64,000 nucleotides of DNA from F22 sp963675625 (GCA_963675625.1 OY776497.1:930001-994000); one strand, 5' to 3'; shown: positions 1-10,083, counted from the stretch's first letter. Notes: generated by a model not told the origin, from the sequence alone. Program-made: numbers and translations.

Positions 1-41
1 TCATTTTTGATTGAATTCTGTGCGAAGGTATGAAATATTTG

Positions 42-49
42 TATCTTTG
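42..49 (+). promoter_or_regulatory. -7 promoter element TATCTTTG upstream of coaX
   Basis: TATCTTTG matches the Bacteroidota -7 consensus TAnnTTTG exactly and lies 21 bases before the coaX start codon. No convincing -33 TTTG is present at the usual spacing, so only the -7 half is supported. Confidence 0.6.
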
Positions 50-69
50 CAAAATCAGAAAGAAAAAAG

Positions 70-798
70 ATGACAAATACCCATATAGTTTTAGACATAG
101 GGAATACAGTGGGAAAGATGGCACTCTTTATGGGAGACACGATGAAGGACGTGTGGTATGGAGAAGATATCATGAGCCTATTAGCTCAAATACCAGAACA
201 CATACAGATACATCGTGGGATTTTCTCCACTGTGCGTACTCTTTCTCCATTGGAACGCGAAACATTAAATGCATGTAATTTTGAGATGCTTGAGCTAAAT
301 CATCACACATCGCTTCCCATAGAGATTGCCTATGACACACCAGAAACACTAGGAACTGACCGTATAGCTGCCGTAGTGGGAGCACATGGTGAAAAGCCAA
401 AGACCCCTTTGCTAGTAATAGACGCTGGTACAGCTATTACTTATGAGTATGTTACCGCTGACGGGCGCTACATGGGTGGAAATATTTCCCCTGGGATCCG
501 TTTGCGTTTTGAGGCTTTGCATGCCTATACAAGTCGCTTACCACTTGTAGACAAGACAGGTAGACAAGTTGACTTTGGAGTAGATACAGAAACTGCGATT
601 CGTGCTGGTGTCGTAAGAGGTGTAATGTTTGAAATAGAAGGTTATATACGAGAGATGCAAAAAAAACACCCCAATCTTTTCGTTTTTTTAACCGGAGGAG
701 AGCATTTTTGCTTTGAATCAAGCATAAAAAGATGCATCTTTGCAGACAGATTTTTAGTTTTGAAGGGTTTAAACCGGATATTATATTATAATCAATGA
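70..798 (+). CDS. coaX: Type III pantothenate kinase
   Basis: This enzyme phosphorylates pantothenate, the first step of coenzyme A synthesis, in the cytoplasm. The 242-residue length is normal for CoaX. The ASKHA-fold motifs are in place: DIGNT at residues 9-13 (phosphate loop), GTDR at 95-98, DAGTAIT at 118-124 and GGNISPG at 136-142. Type III kinases are not inhibited by CoA and replace CoaA in many Bacteroidota. The stop codon overlaps the next start in an ATGA, so coaX is translationally coupled to the outer-membrane protein that follows and probably heads the operon running to the CNNM/CBS gene. Nothing is missing or odd. Confidence 0.95.
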   Translation: MTNTHIVLDIGNTVGKMALFMGDTMKDVWYGEDIMSLLAQIPEHIQIHRGIFSTVRTLSPLERETLNACNFEMLELNHHTSLPIEIAYDTPETLGTDRIAAVVGAHGEKPKTPLLVIDAGTAITYEYVTADGRYMGGNISPGIRLRFEALHAYTSRLPLVDKTGRQVDFGVDTETAIRAGVVRGVMFEIEGYIREMQKKHPNLFVFLTGGEHFCFESSIKRCIFADRFLVLKGLNRILYYNQ

Positions 799-2048
799 CA
801 AATAGAAGCATAAAAAATTGGCTGTTGCTTTCGATTTTACTTCCTCTAGCAGGATGGGCTCAAAACAACACCAATTCCCCATATACCCAATACGGGCTGG
901 GACAAATTAGAGACAATATCTCAGGTAGTAGTCGCGCAATGGGTGGTGTCGGAGTAGCCCTCTTTGACCATTCTGAGGTGAATCTTTCCAATCCAGCATC
1001 ATACGCTGCAGTTGATTCATTGACTATGCTTTTTACCACAGGGATGTCCCTACAAAACACCAACCTGACAGACGGTACTATCAAGCTAAACGCAGGCAAC
1101 TCTAGTCTAGACTACCTTGCCATGCAATTTAGAGCTACCAAAGGCTTAGGGATTACCTTTGGGATGCTTCCATTTAGCAATATTGGCTATAACTTCTCAG
1201 AGACTACAACTGATGCTGAAACAGCCAATACAACAAAAAAATATTACTCCGATTGTAGTGTTGATAAAATATTCATTGGAGCTGGATACCAAATTATACC
1301 TCAATTATCAATAGGGGTAAATGCGACATACATATACGGCGCTATTGACCGATATATGTCATTAAGCTTTCCAAACAATTCTAGCGCTTACACAACCTTA
1401 CGAAATGAACATTATTATGTACATGACTTCAATTTAGAATTGGGTCTTCAGTATGCGTTGCAAATTGGAAAAGATCATACAGTACGTCTGGGAGCCACAT
1501 ATAGCCCTGGGCATGAGTTGTCGGGAAGCAGCTATATGAGAAATTACTTACTTAACTCATCAGGAACAGTCCTTGAAAGCCAAAAAACAGATATGGGTGA
1601 ATCAGGAAATGCCAGTACATATAAGCTGGGGGTGAGTTATGAACAACCAAAGCTACGTGTATCCGCCGAAGTACTATACCAAGATTGGAGCAAGTATAAA
1701 TACCAAGGCAATAAAGACGCATATAGCGACCGCTACCGTGTAGGTGTTGGAGCTGAATATGCATCAAATAAAGATGGACGTTCTTATATGGGACGTATAC
1801 GTTATCAACTTGGAGCATATTATGATCAGCCATATTACAATTATAATGGCGAAAGAGCATGTAAAGAATATGGTGTTACAGGTGGTTTACGTTTACCTAT
1901 CTTCCACTCAGGTTCTGTACTCAACCTTGCGGCTGGGTATCAATACCGTAAAGCCAACATCAACAACTTGTTAGATGAAAAACAGTTTACAGTAAGCATT
2001 GGAGTAACATTCAATGAACGTTGGTTCTTCAAGAGAAAGATTCAATAG
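795..2048 (+). CDS. FadL/OmpP1-like outer-membrane beta-barrel protein
   Basis: 417 residues. There is an N-terminal signal peptide (hydrophobic segment about 8-20, likely cleavage after GWA at residue 22). A Ser/Gly-rich start follows (AMGGVGVAL, NLSNPASYAAVDS), as seen in FadL/OmpP1-type channels, and the rest shows alternating polar and aromatic strands typical of a barrel. It probably resides in the outer membrane; the transported substrate cannot be read from sequence. It overlaps coaX by four bases. In other Bacteroidales a barrel of this type also follows coaX (general knowledge, not checked here). The call is confident for localisation and only moderate for family. Confidence 0.75.
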   Translation: MTNRSIKNWLLLSILLPLAGWAQNNTNSPYTQYGLGQIRDNISGSSRAMGGVGVALFDHSEVNLSNPASYAAVDSLTMLFTTGMSLQNTNLTDGTIKLNAGNSSLDYLAMQFRATKGLGITFGMLPFSNIGYNFSETTTDAETANTTKKYYSDCSVDKIFIGAGYQIIPQLSIGVNATYIYGAIDRYMSLSFPNNSSAYTTLRNEHYYVHDFNLELGLQYALQIGKDHTVRLGATYSPGHELSGSSYMRNYLLNSSGTVLESQKTDMGESGNASTYKLGVSYEQPKLRVSAEVLYQDWSKYKYQGNKDAYSDRYRVGVGAEYASNKDGRSYMGRIRYQLGAYYDQPYYNYNGERACKEYGVTGGLRLPIFHSGSVLNLAAGYQYRKANINNLLDEKQFTVSIGVTFNERWFFKRKIQ

Positions 2049-2109
2049 GCTTTCTACTTAATAACTTAAAACGTACATGAAAAATGATAATTACTAAATT
2101 CTATCAATA

Positions 2110-3426
2110 ATGAAAATGAAGACTTTGATTGCATCCCTATTAATGGTAGTAGGGTTCAGCTTGAGCCTATCCGCTCAAAACGAGGAATGCCTAAAGAACT
2201 CAAGTATCTCGCACAATTTTTGTAAAGTAAAGAATTACAAAGGTGCTTACGAGTCATGGCAAAAAGTATTAGCCGAGTGTCCAACATTACGTTACTACAC
2301 CTTTACAGACGGTGAAAAGATTCTAAAGAGCTTTCTAAAGACAGAAAAGAAAGGTTCACCAGAGTACCAAGCTCACTTTAATGAATTGATGGCATTATAC
2401 GACAAATTGATAGAGGTCACTCCAGAATTTGCAACACGTATGAAAGTGCCTAATGTAAACCGTGTACTCGGCGACAAAGCAGTAGACTTCTTAACTCTTT
2501 CACCAAAGCCTGATTTGGGCACAGCCTACAAATGGTTAGGTGAAGTAATTGAAAAAGAAGGTGACAAAGCAGGGACAACTGCTATGTTCTACTACCTACA
2601 AGTATCTCAATACATTGTAAAGACAAATCCTGATCACAAGGAAAAATTTGTTCAAGATTATTTTACAACAACAGAACTATGTGACAAAGCTATTGAAGCG
2701 CTTCCAGAAAAGTCAAAAGCGGCTTACGAAAAGGCAAAAGAAGCTTTGAATGGTCTCTTTATCAACAGCGGTGTTGCTGACTGTGAAACACTTCAAGCGC
2801 TTTACGGTCCACGTGTTGAAGAAAACAAAACAAACCTTGAATATCTAAACAAAGTATTGAACATTCTAAGCTGGATGAAATGTACAGAATCTGACGTTTA
2901 CTTGAAAGCTAGCTTGTATTCATACCAAATCAAGCCTACTAGTTCTGGTGCTTATGGTGTAGCCGTACAAGCATACAAGCAAGGTGATATTGATGGTGCT
3001 GTTAAACTTTTCCAAGAATCTATCGACCTAGAACAAGACCCAGCTAAGAAAGCAGAGACAGCATATAAAACTGCTTACGTATTATACGGAAAAAGCCGTT
3101 ACTCACAAGCACGTGCCATGGCTATGCAAGCAGCTAAATATAACGAACAATATGGTGCGCCATATATTCTTATTGCAAAAATGTATGCAGCAAGTCATAA
3201 CTGGAACAAAGAACCAGTCTTGAACCAATGTGCATATTATGCTGCAGTAGATAAATTATATCGAGCTAAACAAGTTGACCCATCAGTAGCTGAAGAAGCC
3301 AACAAATTAATCAGTAGCTATTCTTCTTACTTCCCAGCAAAAGACAAATTGTTCTTCCTTGGACTTAAGAAAGGTGACACAGTAAAAATTGGCTCTTGGA
3401 TTGGCGAGACAGTAACTATCCGATAA
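2110..3426 (+). CDS. Secreted TPR-repeat protein
   Basis: 438 residues with a clear signal peptide (MKMKTLIASLLMVVGFSLSLSA, cleavage near residue 22) and helical repeats. The best TPR-like units lie at about residues 275-365, where AVQAYKQGDIDGAVKLFQES and AYKTAYVLYGKSRYSQARAM have the expected small/aromatic spacing. It is presumably a periplasmic scaffold. It sits between the FadL-like barrel and lptC with short gaps (61 and 7 bases), so it is probably co-transcribed and may serve envelope assembly; that role is inferred from context only. Met1 and Met3 are both possible starts. Confidence 0.75.
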   Translation: MKMKTLIASLLMVVGFSLSLSAQNEECLKNSSISHNFCKVKNYKGAYESWQKVLAECPTLRYYTFTDGEKILKSFLKTEKKGSPEYQAHFNELMALYDKLIEVTPEFATRMKVPNVNRVLGDKAVDFLTLSPKPDLGTAYKWLGEVIEKEGDKAGTTAMFYYLQVSQYIVKTNPDHKEKFVQDYFTTTELCDKAIEALPEKSKAAYEKAKEALNGLFINSGVADCETLQALYGPRVEENKTNLEYLNKVLNILSWMKCTESDVYLKASLYSYQIKPTSSGAYGVAVQAYKQGDIDGAVKLFQESIDLEQDPAKKAETAYKTAYVLYGKSRYSQARAMAMQAAKYNEQYGAPYILIAKMYAASHNWNKEPVLNQCAYYAAVDKLYRAKQVDPSVAEEANKLISSYSSYFPAKDKLFFLGLKKGDTVKIGSWIGETVTIR

Positions 3427-3433
3427 AAAACAT

Positions 3434-4168
3434 ATGCTGAAGAGAAATACACATGCTCTTTCAGCGGCAAATAGAAGCATACTCCGCGCAATCTTTGTGT
3501 GGAGTATGCTTTTACTGTTTGCTGGCTGTGGAGGCAATAAAAAAGACTTGGCCAAGGCTATCACAGAACGTGATTCACTTCCAGTCATGGATACTAGAGA
3601 TGTAACAACTTTAATATCCGACTCTGGTGTGACTAGATACCGCATTAAAACTGCTCAATGGCAAATCTTTGACAAAAAGGTTCCATCATACTGGGCTTTT
3701 GAAAAAGGGATCTATTTGGAAAAATACGACACTCTGCTTCAGATTGAAGCTAGTATTCAAGCCGACACAGCTTATTTTTTTGATAAGAAAAAATTATGGC
3801 ATTTAATCGGGCATATACAAATAAAAAATCTAAAAGGAGATAAGTTTGAGACCTCTGAAATGTTTTGGGATCAAAACACAGAAAATGTCTACAACAACAA
3901 ACATATAGAAATCACCCAAAAAGATCGAAAAATTGTAGGTTATGGATTTGAGTCTAATCAGGGACTAACTAAATATGCCATTCGTAATATCGAAGGAATT
4001 TTCTACATAAATACAACCGATACAATACAACCAACCAAGAGAGACAGCACTACACTTTCCAAAGATAGTGTACCAGTTTCTAATGTAGAAAAGACACTGC
4101 CCAATAAAACAGTGCAAATACATAAGACAATTCAAGACACTGTCCGTGCAAGACAAGCTCAACCTTAA
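3434..4168 (+). CDS. lptC: LptC-like LPS export lipoprotein
   Basis: 244 residues. A basic N-terminus and hydrophobic segment end in a lipobox (LLFAGC, Cys32). The OstA/LptC-like beta-jellyroll region follows at about residues 60-190 (pattern W.IFDKK.PSYWAFEKGIYLEKYD, ADTAYFFDKKKLWHLIGHI). The family bridges LptB2FG to LptA and carries LPS across the periplasm. It starts 7 bases after the TPR gene and ends 11 bases before the CNNM/CBS gene, consistent with one operon. A polar tail of about 40 residues, rich in Thr, Ser and Lys, extends past the jellyroll. lptE lies further along the same strand. Confidence 0.8.
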   Translation: MLKRNTHALSAANRSILRAIFVWSMLLLFAGCGGNKKDLAKAITERDSLPVMDTRDVTTLISDSGVTRYRIKTAQWQIFDKKVPSYWAFEKGIYLEKYDTLLQIEASIQADTAYFFDKKKLWHLIGHIQIKNLKGDKFETSEMFWDQNTENVYNNKHIEITQKDRKIVGYGFESNQGLTKYAIRNIEGIFYINTTDTIQPTKRDSTTLSKDSVPVSNVEKTLPNKTVQIHKTIQDTVRARQAQP

Positions 4169-4179
4169 TTTTATTTGCT

Positions 4180-5445
4180 ATGCACACATTACTATCAGTA
4201 CTCATCATATTATTGATTTCTATAGTGCTCTCCGCCTTCTTTTCAGGTATGGAGATTGCTTATATTTCGGTAGACCAATTGCGTTTCAAAGTAGAGGGAA
4301 CACAAGGCTTGACCAACCGAATCGTCAATTTATTTATCAAAAGACCAAGTGATTTTATCAGCACTATGCTCGTGGGCAATAATGTAGCCCTGATTGTCTA
4401 CGGTATTATGATGGCTCAACTGATAGAAAAAGCTATTCCCACATTAACCCAAAATGAGCTAGCTCTTTTGATTGTAGAAACAGTTATTTCTACCCTAATT
4501 ATCCTGTTTCTTGGCGAGTTTATACCAAAAACTCTCTTCAAAATACATCCTCATAGCATGTTACGCTTCTTTGCGATACCCTTACTAATTTTTTACGTAG
4601 TACTCTACCCTATACAAAAAATTGCCTCTGGACTATCTTTTTTGTTTCTCCGTTTATTTGGAGTAAAAGTTACACGTGAAGTCTCGGCAACTGCCTTTAG
4701 TAAAATAGACCTAGACCACTTTGTCCAAAAAGGGATAGACGAGGCCGAGCAAGCAGATAGCATTGAAAATGAAGTCAAAATTTTCCAAAACGCATTGGAT
4801 TTCAGCACAGTAAGATTAAGAGACTGCATGGTACCACGAACAGAAATTATAGCTGTTGAATCGACCGATGTTTTACAAACACTCCTTTCACGTTTTACCG
4901 AATCAGGCGTCTCTAAACTGATCGTATTTGACGGAACAATCGACAACATCATTGGATACATCCATTCCTCAGAAATGTTCCGTCAACCCAAAGATTGGCG
5001 TACCCATATCACTAAAATTCCTATCGTTCCTGAGACAATGCAAGCTCATAAACTGATGAACTTATTTATGCAACAGAAGCGTACATTGGCTGTTGTTGTG
5101 GATGAATTTGGCGGTACATCAGGCATCGTTTCGTTAGAAGATTTAGTCGAAGAAATTTTTGGAGAGATTGAAGACGAACACGACAGCACAAGCTATATAT
5201 GTAAGGAAATGCCCGATGGCACCTACTTAATTTCAGCACGTATGGAAATAGATGCCGTAAATGACACATTAGGTCTCAACCTGCCCGAATCAGATGAATA
5301 TCTGACCATAGGAGGATACATCTTAAGTGAAAATCAAAGTTTCCCTACCCTCAATGAAGTCGTAGAAATAGGCCCATATGAATTTAAAATATTAAAAGTC
5401 GCTTCAACGAAAATTGAACTTGTTCGATTAAAAATAAAAGAATAA
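4180..5445 (+). CDS. CNNM/CBS/CorC-type membrane protein (hemolysin family, GldE-like)
   Basis: 421 residues. The order is a CNNM (DUF21) transmembrane region with about four membrane segments in residues 1-150, a CBS pair at about 205-330, and a C-terminal CorC/HlyC domain at about 340-420. The family hallmark GTSGIVSLEDLVEEIFGEIE lies just before the last domain. Members are linked to Mg2+/Co2+ efflux. In Bacteroidota a close relative, GldE, is associated with gliding and surface-protein machinery; which role applies here is not decidable. The gene closes the run that begins with coaX. Confidence 0.85.
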   Translation: MHTLLSVLIILLISIVLSAFFSGMEIAYISVDQLRFKVEGTQGLTNRIVNLFIKRPSDFISTMLVGNNVALIVYGIMMAQLIEKAIPTLTQNELALLIVETVISTLIILFLGEFIPKTLFKIHPHSMLRFFAIPLLIFYVVLYPIQKIASGLSFLFLRLFGVKVTREVSATAFSKIDLDHFVQKGIDEAEQADSIENEVKIFQNALDFSTVRLRDCMVPRTEIIAVESTDVLQTLLSRFTESGVSKLIVFDGTIDNIIGYIHSSEMFRQPKDWRTHITKIPIVPETMQAHKLMNLFMQQKRTLAVVVDEFGGTSGIVSLEDLVEEIFGEIEDEHDSTSYICKEMPDGTYLISARMEIDAVNDTLGLNLPESDEYLTIGGYILSENQSFPTLNEVVEIGPYEFKILKVASTKIELVRLKIKE

Positions 5446-5499
5446 TGCACATAAGCGCACATTTTTTTAAGGAAGGCCTAGGATTTGTGCTTTTTTTTG

Positions 5500-5507
5500 T
5501 ATCTTCG
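5500..5507 (+). promoter_or_regulatory. Possible -7 element TATCTTCG upstream of the foldase gene
   Basis: TATCTTCG differs from TAnnTTTG at one position and lies 55 bases before the start codon, following a T8 tract. The 117-base gap after the CNNM/CBS gene makes an independent promoter plausible. No -33 element at normal spacing was found. Confidence 0.35.
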
Positions 5508-5562
5508 TGCGCTGTATTTAACGCGAAATAAATTGTAACAAATAGATTATAAACAAAAAAAG

Positions 5563-7713
5563 ATGGCAGTACTAAACACAATCAGGTCGTGGACCTGGGC
5601 TTTGATCGTCTTTGTCGGAGTCGCTATGTTTGCCTTTATTGCAGGCGATGCATGGAAGATGATTCAGCCACACACAATACCAAGTGCTGGTGTGGTAGAT
5701 GGAGAGAAACTTTCTTACAATGAATACCAACGTATGGTAGAGGAGTTAACAGATGTGTACAAAATGCAATATCAAACCAACTCTTTCAATGACCAACAAA
5801 TGAACGCGATCCGCGATGAAGTTTGGAATACTTACGTAAACGACAAACTTATCAAGCGTGAATGTGACAAGTTGGGTATCGAAGTAAACGATGCAGAGTT
5901 ACTTAACATTGTAAAAACAGGCAATTCTCAACTTCTTCAACAGTCACCATTTATAAATCCACAGACACATCGCTACGACTACGATGTATTGACTAAATTC
6001 TTGTCTTATTACGACAATGCAAAGAAGCAGGGATTTGCTTCACAAAATGCATCTTACTTGATTAAACAATATACCTATTGGAAGTACATTGAGAAAAAAA
6101 TCAAGACTACTGCCTTGAGTAACAAATACTTCACATTACTTTCTGCAGCCATGTTGGGCGATAGCATTCAAGCACGCGATGCTTACAATGCACAGAACTT
6201 GATGGCCGAAGTCGTTGTTTCTGGTCTTCCATATTCTACAATAGCTGATTCTACAATCACAGTAAGTGACGCTGCACTTCAAGCTAAATACAACGAGATG
6301 AAGGAAAATTTCCGTCGTCCACAAGACACTCGTACTGTAAAATACATTGATGTACAAGTTCGTCCTAGTGCTGCAGACCGTGCTGCAATCAATGAAGATG
6401 TAGATAAGGCTATTCAAGAATTGGCTCCAGCCAATGCAAAATTAGTCGACATTGTAACAAATGCGCAATCTAGCGTACTATACAAAGATCTATTCCTAGC
6501 AGCATCTGCACTTCCTACAGATGTGGCAACACGTTTGAAAGACGTTAAAGTAGGTGACACGTTTGGACCTTACGAAGACGCACAAACCAATACAGTAAAC
6601 GGTTTTAAAGTTGTAGCCAAAGAAAAATCAGCCGATTCTATCGCATTCCGTCAAGTATTTGTAGCAGATGCCGACAAGAAAGTAATGGCCAACCGTACAG
6701 ATTCAATTCTAAACGTTCTTAAGAAGGGCGGAGACTTTGAAAAGGTAGCTCAAGCACTTGGCCAACAAGGCAAACCTGCAGTTATTACTTCAGCCATGCT
6801 AGCTCAATCTCCACAACTAAATGCAGATCAAGAAAACTTGATTAAGACTGTGTACAGCATGAAGCAAGGTGAGCTTAAGACAATCACACTAGGTCAAGCC
6901 AATGTCATTCTTGAAGTAACTGCCAAAGCAGTCGTTACAGATCGCTATAAAGTAGCCATCATAAAGCGTCCTATCGAATTTAGCGATGATACTTATCAAG
7001 AAACATATACTGCATTTAGTCAATTTGTAGCTGAGAACAAAACAATCGCAGACATGGAAAAGAATGCGGAAGATGCAGGTTACCGTGTACGCACGACTAT
7101 GGTATCTCCAAGTTCACACTACATTGCTAATGTTCCAGAAACAGCTCAATTGGTAAAATGGAGTTTCGAAAATGATATCAATGCAGTATCAGAACTTGAA
7201 GAAGTAGGCAACAATGATCAATTTATGATCTGTGGTCTTACAGCAATTACCCCAGCTGGTTATGCTAGCTTCGATGATGTAAAACAACAGCTTCGTTTCT
7301 TGGTTATTCGCGATCTTAAAGCTGAACAATTGAAGAAACAACTTGAAGGCAAAACAACAATTGCTGCTGTGTCTTCAATGCCAGAAGCAGTAACAGATAC
7401 ATTGAAACGTGTCACTTTCTCAGATACTCCACAAGTAGCAGGTTTTGGTTATGAACCAAACATCGCAGCTTATGCATCTGCAGCTCAAAAGGGTGCAGTA
7501 AGCAAACCCGTTCAAGGTCTTGGTGGCGTTTATTTAGTACAAGTTGTTGACCGCAAGCAAGGTGGTCTCGAATACAACGCAAAAACACAAATGAACACCA
7601 TTGCACAACGCAAGATGATGATGCTACTTAATCAACGTACACGTCAACCTAATTTTGAAGCTCTACGTGAAGGTGTAGATATTCAAGATACCCGTTACTT
7701 GTTCTATAACTAA
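5563..7713 (+). CDS. SurA/PpiD-type peptidyl-prolyl isomerase, membrane-anchored foldase
   Basis: 716 residues. A single N-terminal membrane anchor (about residues 12-28) leaves the rest in the periplasm. The N-terminal half matches the SurA_N/PpiD chaperone region, and a parvulin-like rotamase region lies at about 350-460 (FRQVFVADADKK, KGGDFEKVAQALG, YSMKQGELKTITLG). Proteins of this class assist folding of outer-membrane proteins, which fits a genome rich in barrels. The parvulin sequence is divergent, so the chaperone role is surer than catalysis. The gene stands alone between a promoter-like element and a strong terminator. Confidence 0.85.
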   Translation: MAVLNTIRSWTWALIVFVGVAMFAFIAGDAWKMIQPHTIPSAGVVDGEKLSYNEYQRMVEELTDVYKMQYQTNSFNDQQMNAIRDEVWNTYVNDKLIKRECDKLGIEVNDAELLNIVKTGNSQLLQQSPFINPQTHRYDYDVLTKFLSYYDNAKKQGFASQNASYLIKQYTYWKYIEKKIKTTALSNKYFTLLSAAMLGDSIQARDAYNAQNLMAEVVVSGLPYSTIADSTITVSDAALQAKYNEMKENFRRPQDTRTVKYIDVQVRPSAADRAAINEDVDKAIQELAPANAKLVDIVTNAQSSVLYKDLFLAASALPTDVATRLKDVKVGDTFGPYEDAQTNTVNGFKVVAKEKSADSIAFRQVFVADADKKVMANRTDSILNVLKKGGDFEKVAQALGQQGKPAVITSAMLAQSPQLNADQENLIKTVYSMKQGELKTITLGQANVILEVTAKAVVTDRYKVAIIKRPIEFSDDTYQETYTAFSQFVAENKTIADMEKNAEDAGYRVRTTMVSPSSHYIANVPETAQLVKWSFENDINAVSELEEVGNNDQFMICGLTAITPAGYASFDDVKQQLRFLVIRDLKAEQLKKQLEGKTTIAAVSSMPEAVTDTLKRVTFSDTPQVAGFGYEPNIAAYASAAQKGAVSKPVQGLGGVYLVQVVDRKQGGLEYNAKTQMNTIAQRKMMMLLNQRTRQPNFEALREGVDIQDTRYLFYN

Positions 7714-7750
7714 GACAAGCAACAACAAATAGCATCTACAATACATAAAG

Positions 7751-7788
7751 GGTGTGTCAAAGAGTTCGGCTTTTTGACACACCTTTTT
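7751..7788 (+). terminator. Rho-independent terminator after the foldase gene
   Basis: An 11-bp perfect stem (7751-7761 with 7773-7783, GGTGTGTCAAA) with an 11-base loop is followed directly by five T residues. It is placed 38 bases after the stop codon. Confidence 0.9.
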
Positions 7789-7863
7789 GCTCTCAATTGT
7801 AGCGATTTAACAAGAACTCTGTGGTTTTAACCCTAAAAGCAAGATACTCTAAAATAAAATCGC

Positions 7864-7871
7864 TATTTTTG
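7864..7871 (+). promoter_or_regulatory. -7 element TATTTTTG upstream of rlmN
   Basis: Exact match to TAnnTTTG, 17 bases before the first rlmN start codon. No clear -33 box was found. Confidence 0.5.
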
Positions 7872-7887
7872 CATCTGACATTATGAC

Positions 7888-8937
7888 ATGAAAGTTATGA
7901 CAGCATTACATAAAACGCCCCTTATAGGTATGACCCTCAGCCAGATACAAACAGTAGCTGCTGAACTAGGTATGCCCAAGTTTGCCGCAAAGCAAATTAC
8001 AGATTGGTTGTACAACAAAGGTGTAACCACCATAGAAGACATGACCAACCTATCCAAGAAGCATCGCGAACTACTTTCTGCGACCTATTGCGTCGGTTTG
8101 GAAGCACCAGTAGAAGCTCAACGATCGGTTGATGGCACCATCAAATACTTATATCAAGTAGACAACAATCAATTTGTCGAGGCTGTATATATTCCAGATG
8201 GAGAACGCGCTACCCTATGTGTATCATCGCAAGTAGGATGCAAAATGGGATGTGCTTTCTGTATGACAGGTCGCATGGGCTTTATACAACAATTGACTGC
8301 CCACCAAATACTAAACCAAATAGCTGCTCTTCCTGAGCGCGACAAACTCACCAACGTCGTCTACATGGGTATGGGTGAACCATTAGACAACTTAGACAAC
8401 GTACTTCAAACCCTAGATATATTGACTGCATCTTGGGGATTTGGATGGAGTCCTAAACGCATTACCGTATCAACTATCGGAATCAAAAAAGGGCTACAAC
8501 GTTTTATTGAAGAGTCAGATTGCCATTTGGCAGTCAGCCTGCACGCTCCATTCCCGATGTTACGTCAAGAACTGATGCCAGCAGAAAAAGCCTTTTCATT
8601 GACAGATATCGTCAGCTTGTTAAGCGACTATGACTGGGGCGGCCAACGTCGTTTGTCCTTTGAATATATTGTATTTGATGGAGTTAATGATCATATGGAA
8701 CATGCCAAATCTTTGGTGCGCCTACTTAAAGGCTTGCCATGTCGCATCAACCTCATTCGTTTCCATCGCATTCCAGATAGCCCCCTAGATGGTGTATCAA
8801 TGGACAAGATGCAACGTTTTCGTGATTACCTGACAAGCCATGGAGTCATGACTACCATCCGTGCCTCACGTGGTGAAGACATTTTCGCGGCCTGCGGTAT
8901 GTTATCAACAGAGAAAGAAAAAAAGCACCATACATAA
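7888..8937 (+). CDS. rlmN: Dual-specificity rRNA/tRNA adenine-C2 methyltransferase RlmN
   Basis: This radical-SAM enzyme methylates C2 of A2503 in 23S rRNA and A37 of some tRNAs. It is 349 residues long, normal for the family. The CX3CX2C iron-sulfur motif is GCKMGCAFC (Cys118, Cys122, Cys125), followed by MTGRMGF. GMGEPLDN matches the SAM-binding GGE-like motif. The mechanistic C-terminal cysteine is present in FAACGML (about Cys336). Starts at 7888 or 7897 (Met4) are both possible; the first is used here. The next gene starts 20 bases after the stop. Confidence 0.95.
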   Translation: MKVMTALHKTPLIGMTLSQIQTVAAELGMPKFAAKQITDWLYNKGVTTIEDMTNLSKKHRELLSATYCVGLEAPVEAQRSVDGTIKYLYQVDNNQFVEAVYIPDGERATLCVSSQVGCKMGCAFCMTGRMGFIQQLTAHQILNQIAALPERDKLTNVVYMGMGEPLDNLDNVLQTLDILTASWGFGWSPKRITVSTIGIKKGLQRFIEESDCHLAVSLHAPFPMLRQELMPAEKAFSLTDIVSLLSDYDWGGQRRLSFEYIVFDGVNDHMEHAKSLVRLLKGLPCRINLIRFHRIPDSPLDGVSMDKMQRFRDYLTSHGVMTTIRASRGEDIFAACGMLSTEKEKKHHT

Positions 8938-8956
8938 TCACATAAACATCTTACAT

Positions 8957-10003
8957 ATGAAAAGCTTATATTCAGTATTGATTTTTACAGTAGCACTGCT
9001 AGTAAGCAGCTGCTCTAGCAAGAAAGGCACCATCTTTACCAATGCATCAAGCGGTAAACCTTTCGAATTGCTCGTAGTCGTTCAAGATGAACACCAATGG
9101 GACACAGCTGTTGGGAAGGCCCTTTTCAATGCCTTAGACACTGATGTACCTATGCTTCCTCAACCAGAACGTTCATTTCATATTATGCACTGTTCCAAGC
9201 ATGATTTTGACAATACCATGAAACTGCTTCGCAATATTATCATTGTCGATGTCAATCCCGATCGTTATACACAATCAAAGTTTAAGACATTGCATGATGA
9301 ATATGCAGCACCACAAGCTCTTTTACGTATCCAATCGCCTTCTGCATCAGAACTAGCCACTTTTATCAACGCACATAAGAATGTCATCATCGACTTTTTC
9401 ACCCGTGCAGAAATGCAACGTACTGCTTCAGAGCTCAAGAGGAATCACAGTAATATCGTATCACAAAAAGTAGATAGTCTTTTCGGTTACAATGTATGGG
9501 TATCTCCCGAGTTTGCATCTACAAAATGCCGTAAAGACTTCTTCTGGACTCGTGCGGATCGCTCCGATTGTCTATTAAATTATGTCATGTATAGCTATCC
9601 ATTTGAAAGCGATAGCACCTTTACCTTGCAATATTATATAGCCAAACGTGACTCCTTTATGAAAGCGAATATTCCAGGTAGTGAGCCAGGTATGTATGTC
9701 GAAACCGATCCTCGCTTTATTCAAAAAGAAGTGATAGAGGTACAAGGACAATACTGTATGGAAGTACGTGGACTTTGGGATATGAAAAATGACATGATGG
9801 GTGGCCCTTTCGTATCACACACCATGTTAGATAAAGTAAACAATCGCATCGTAACGTCCGAAGTTTTCCTTTTTGCTCCTCGTAAGCCCAAAGCAGATAT
9901 GCTGCGCTTCTTGGAAGCTTCATTATACACCATGCAACTACCTGGCATGCCATTAACCGAAGCTATACAAAAAGAGACGTCAGAAAAGGCAACTCATAAT
10001 TAA
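8957..10003 (+). CDS. DUF4837-type lipoprotein
   Basis: 348 residues from the ATG at 8957, chosen because it begins a clean lipoprotein signal (MKSLYSVLIFTVALLVSSC, Cys19). An upstream in-frame start would lie inside rlmN. The body (FELLVVVQDEHQWDTAVGKA near the N-terminus, ETDPRFIQKEVIEVQGQYC further on) matches the Bacteroidota-specific DUF4837 family, whose function is unknown. It is probably anchored in the envelope. The gene lies between rlmN and pdxA with no sign of separate regulation. Confidence 0.8.
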   Translation: MKSLYSVLIFTVALLVSSCSSKKGTIFTNASSGKPFELLVVVQDEHQWDTAVGKALFNALDTDVPMLPQPERSFHIMHCSKHDFDNTMKLLRNIIIVDVNPDRYTQSKFKTLHDEYAAPQALLRIQSPSASELATFINAHKNVIIDFFTRAEMQRTASELKRNHSNIVSQKVDSLFGYNVWVSPEFASTKCRKDFFWTRADRSDCLLNYVMYSYPFESDSTFTLQYYIAKRDSFMKANIPGSEPGMYVETDPRFIQKEVIEVQGQYCMEVRGLWDMKNDMMGGPFVSHTMLDKVNNRIVTSEVFLFAPRKPKADMLRFLEASLYTMQLPGMPLTEAIQKETSEKATHN

Positions 10004-10083
10004 ACCCTATATGTTCCTAAGTACCGATAATACATCGGACACAAACGGAACAACAAAAATACAACCATTAAACATTTTCCACT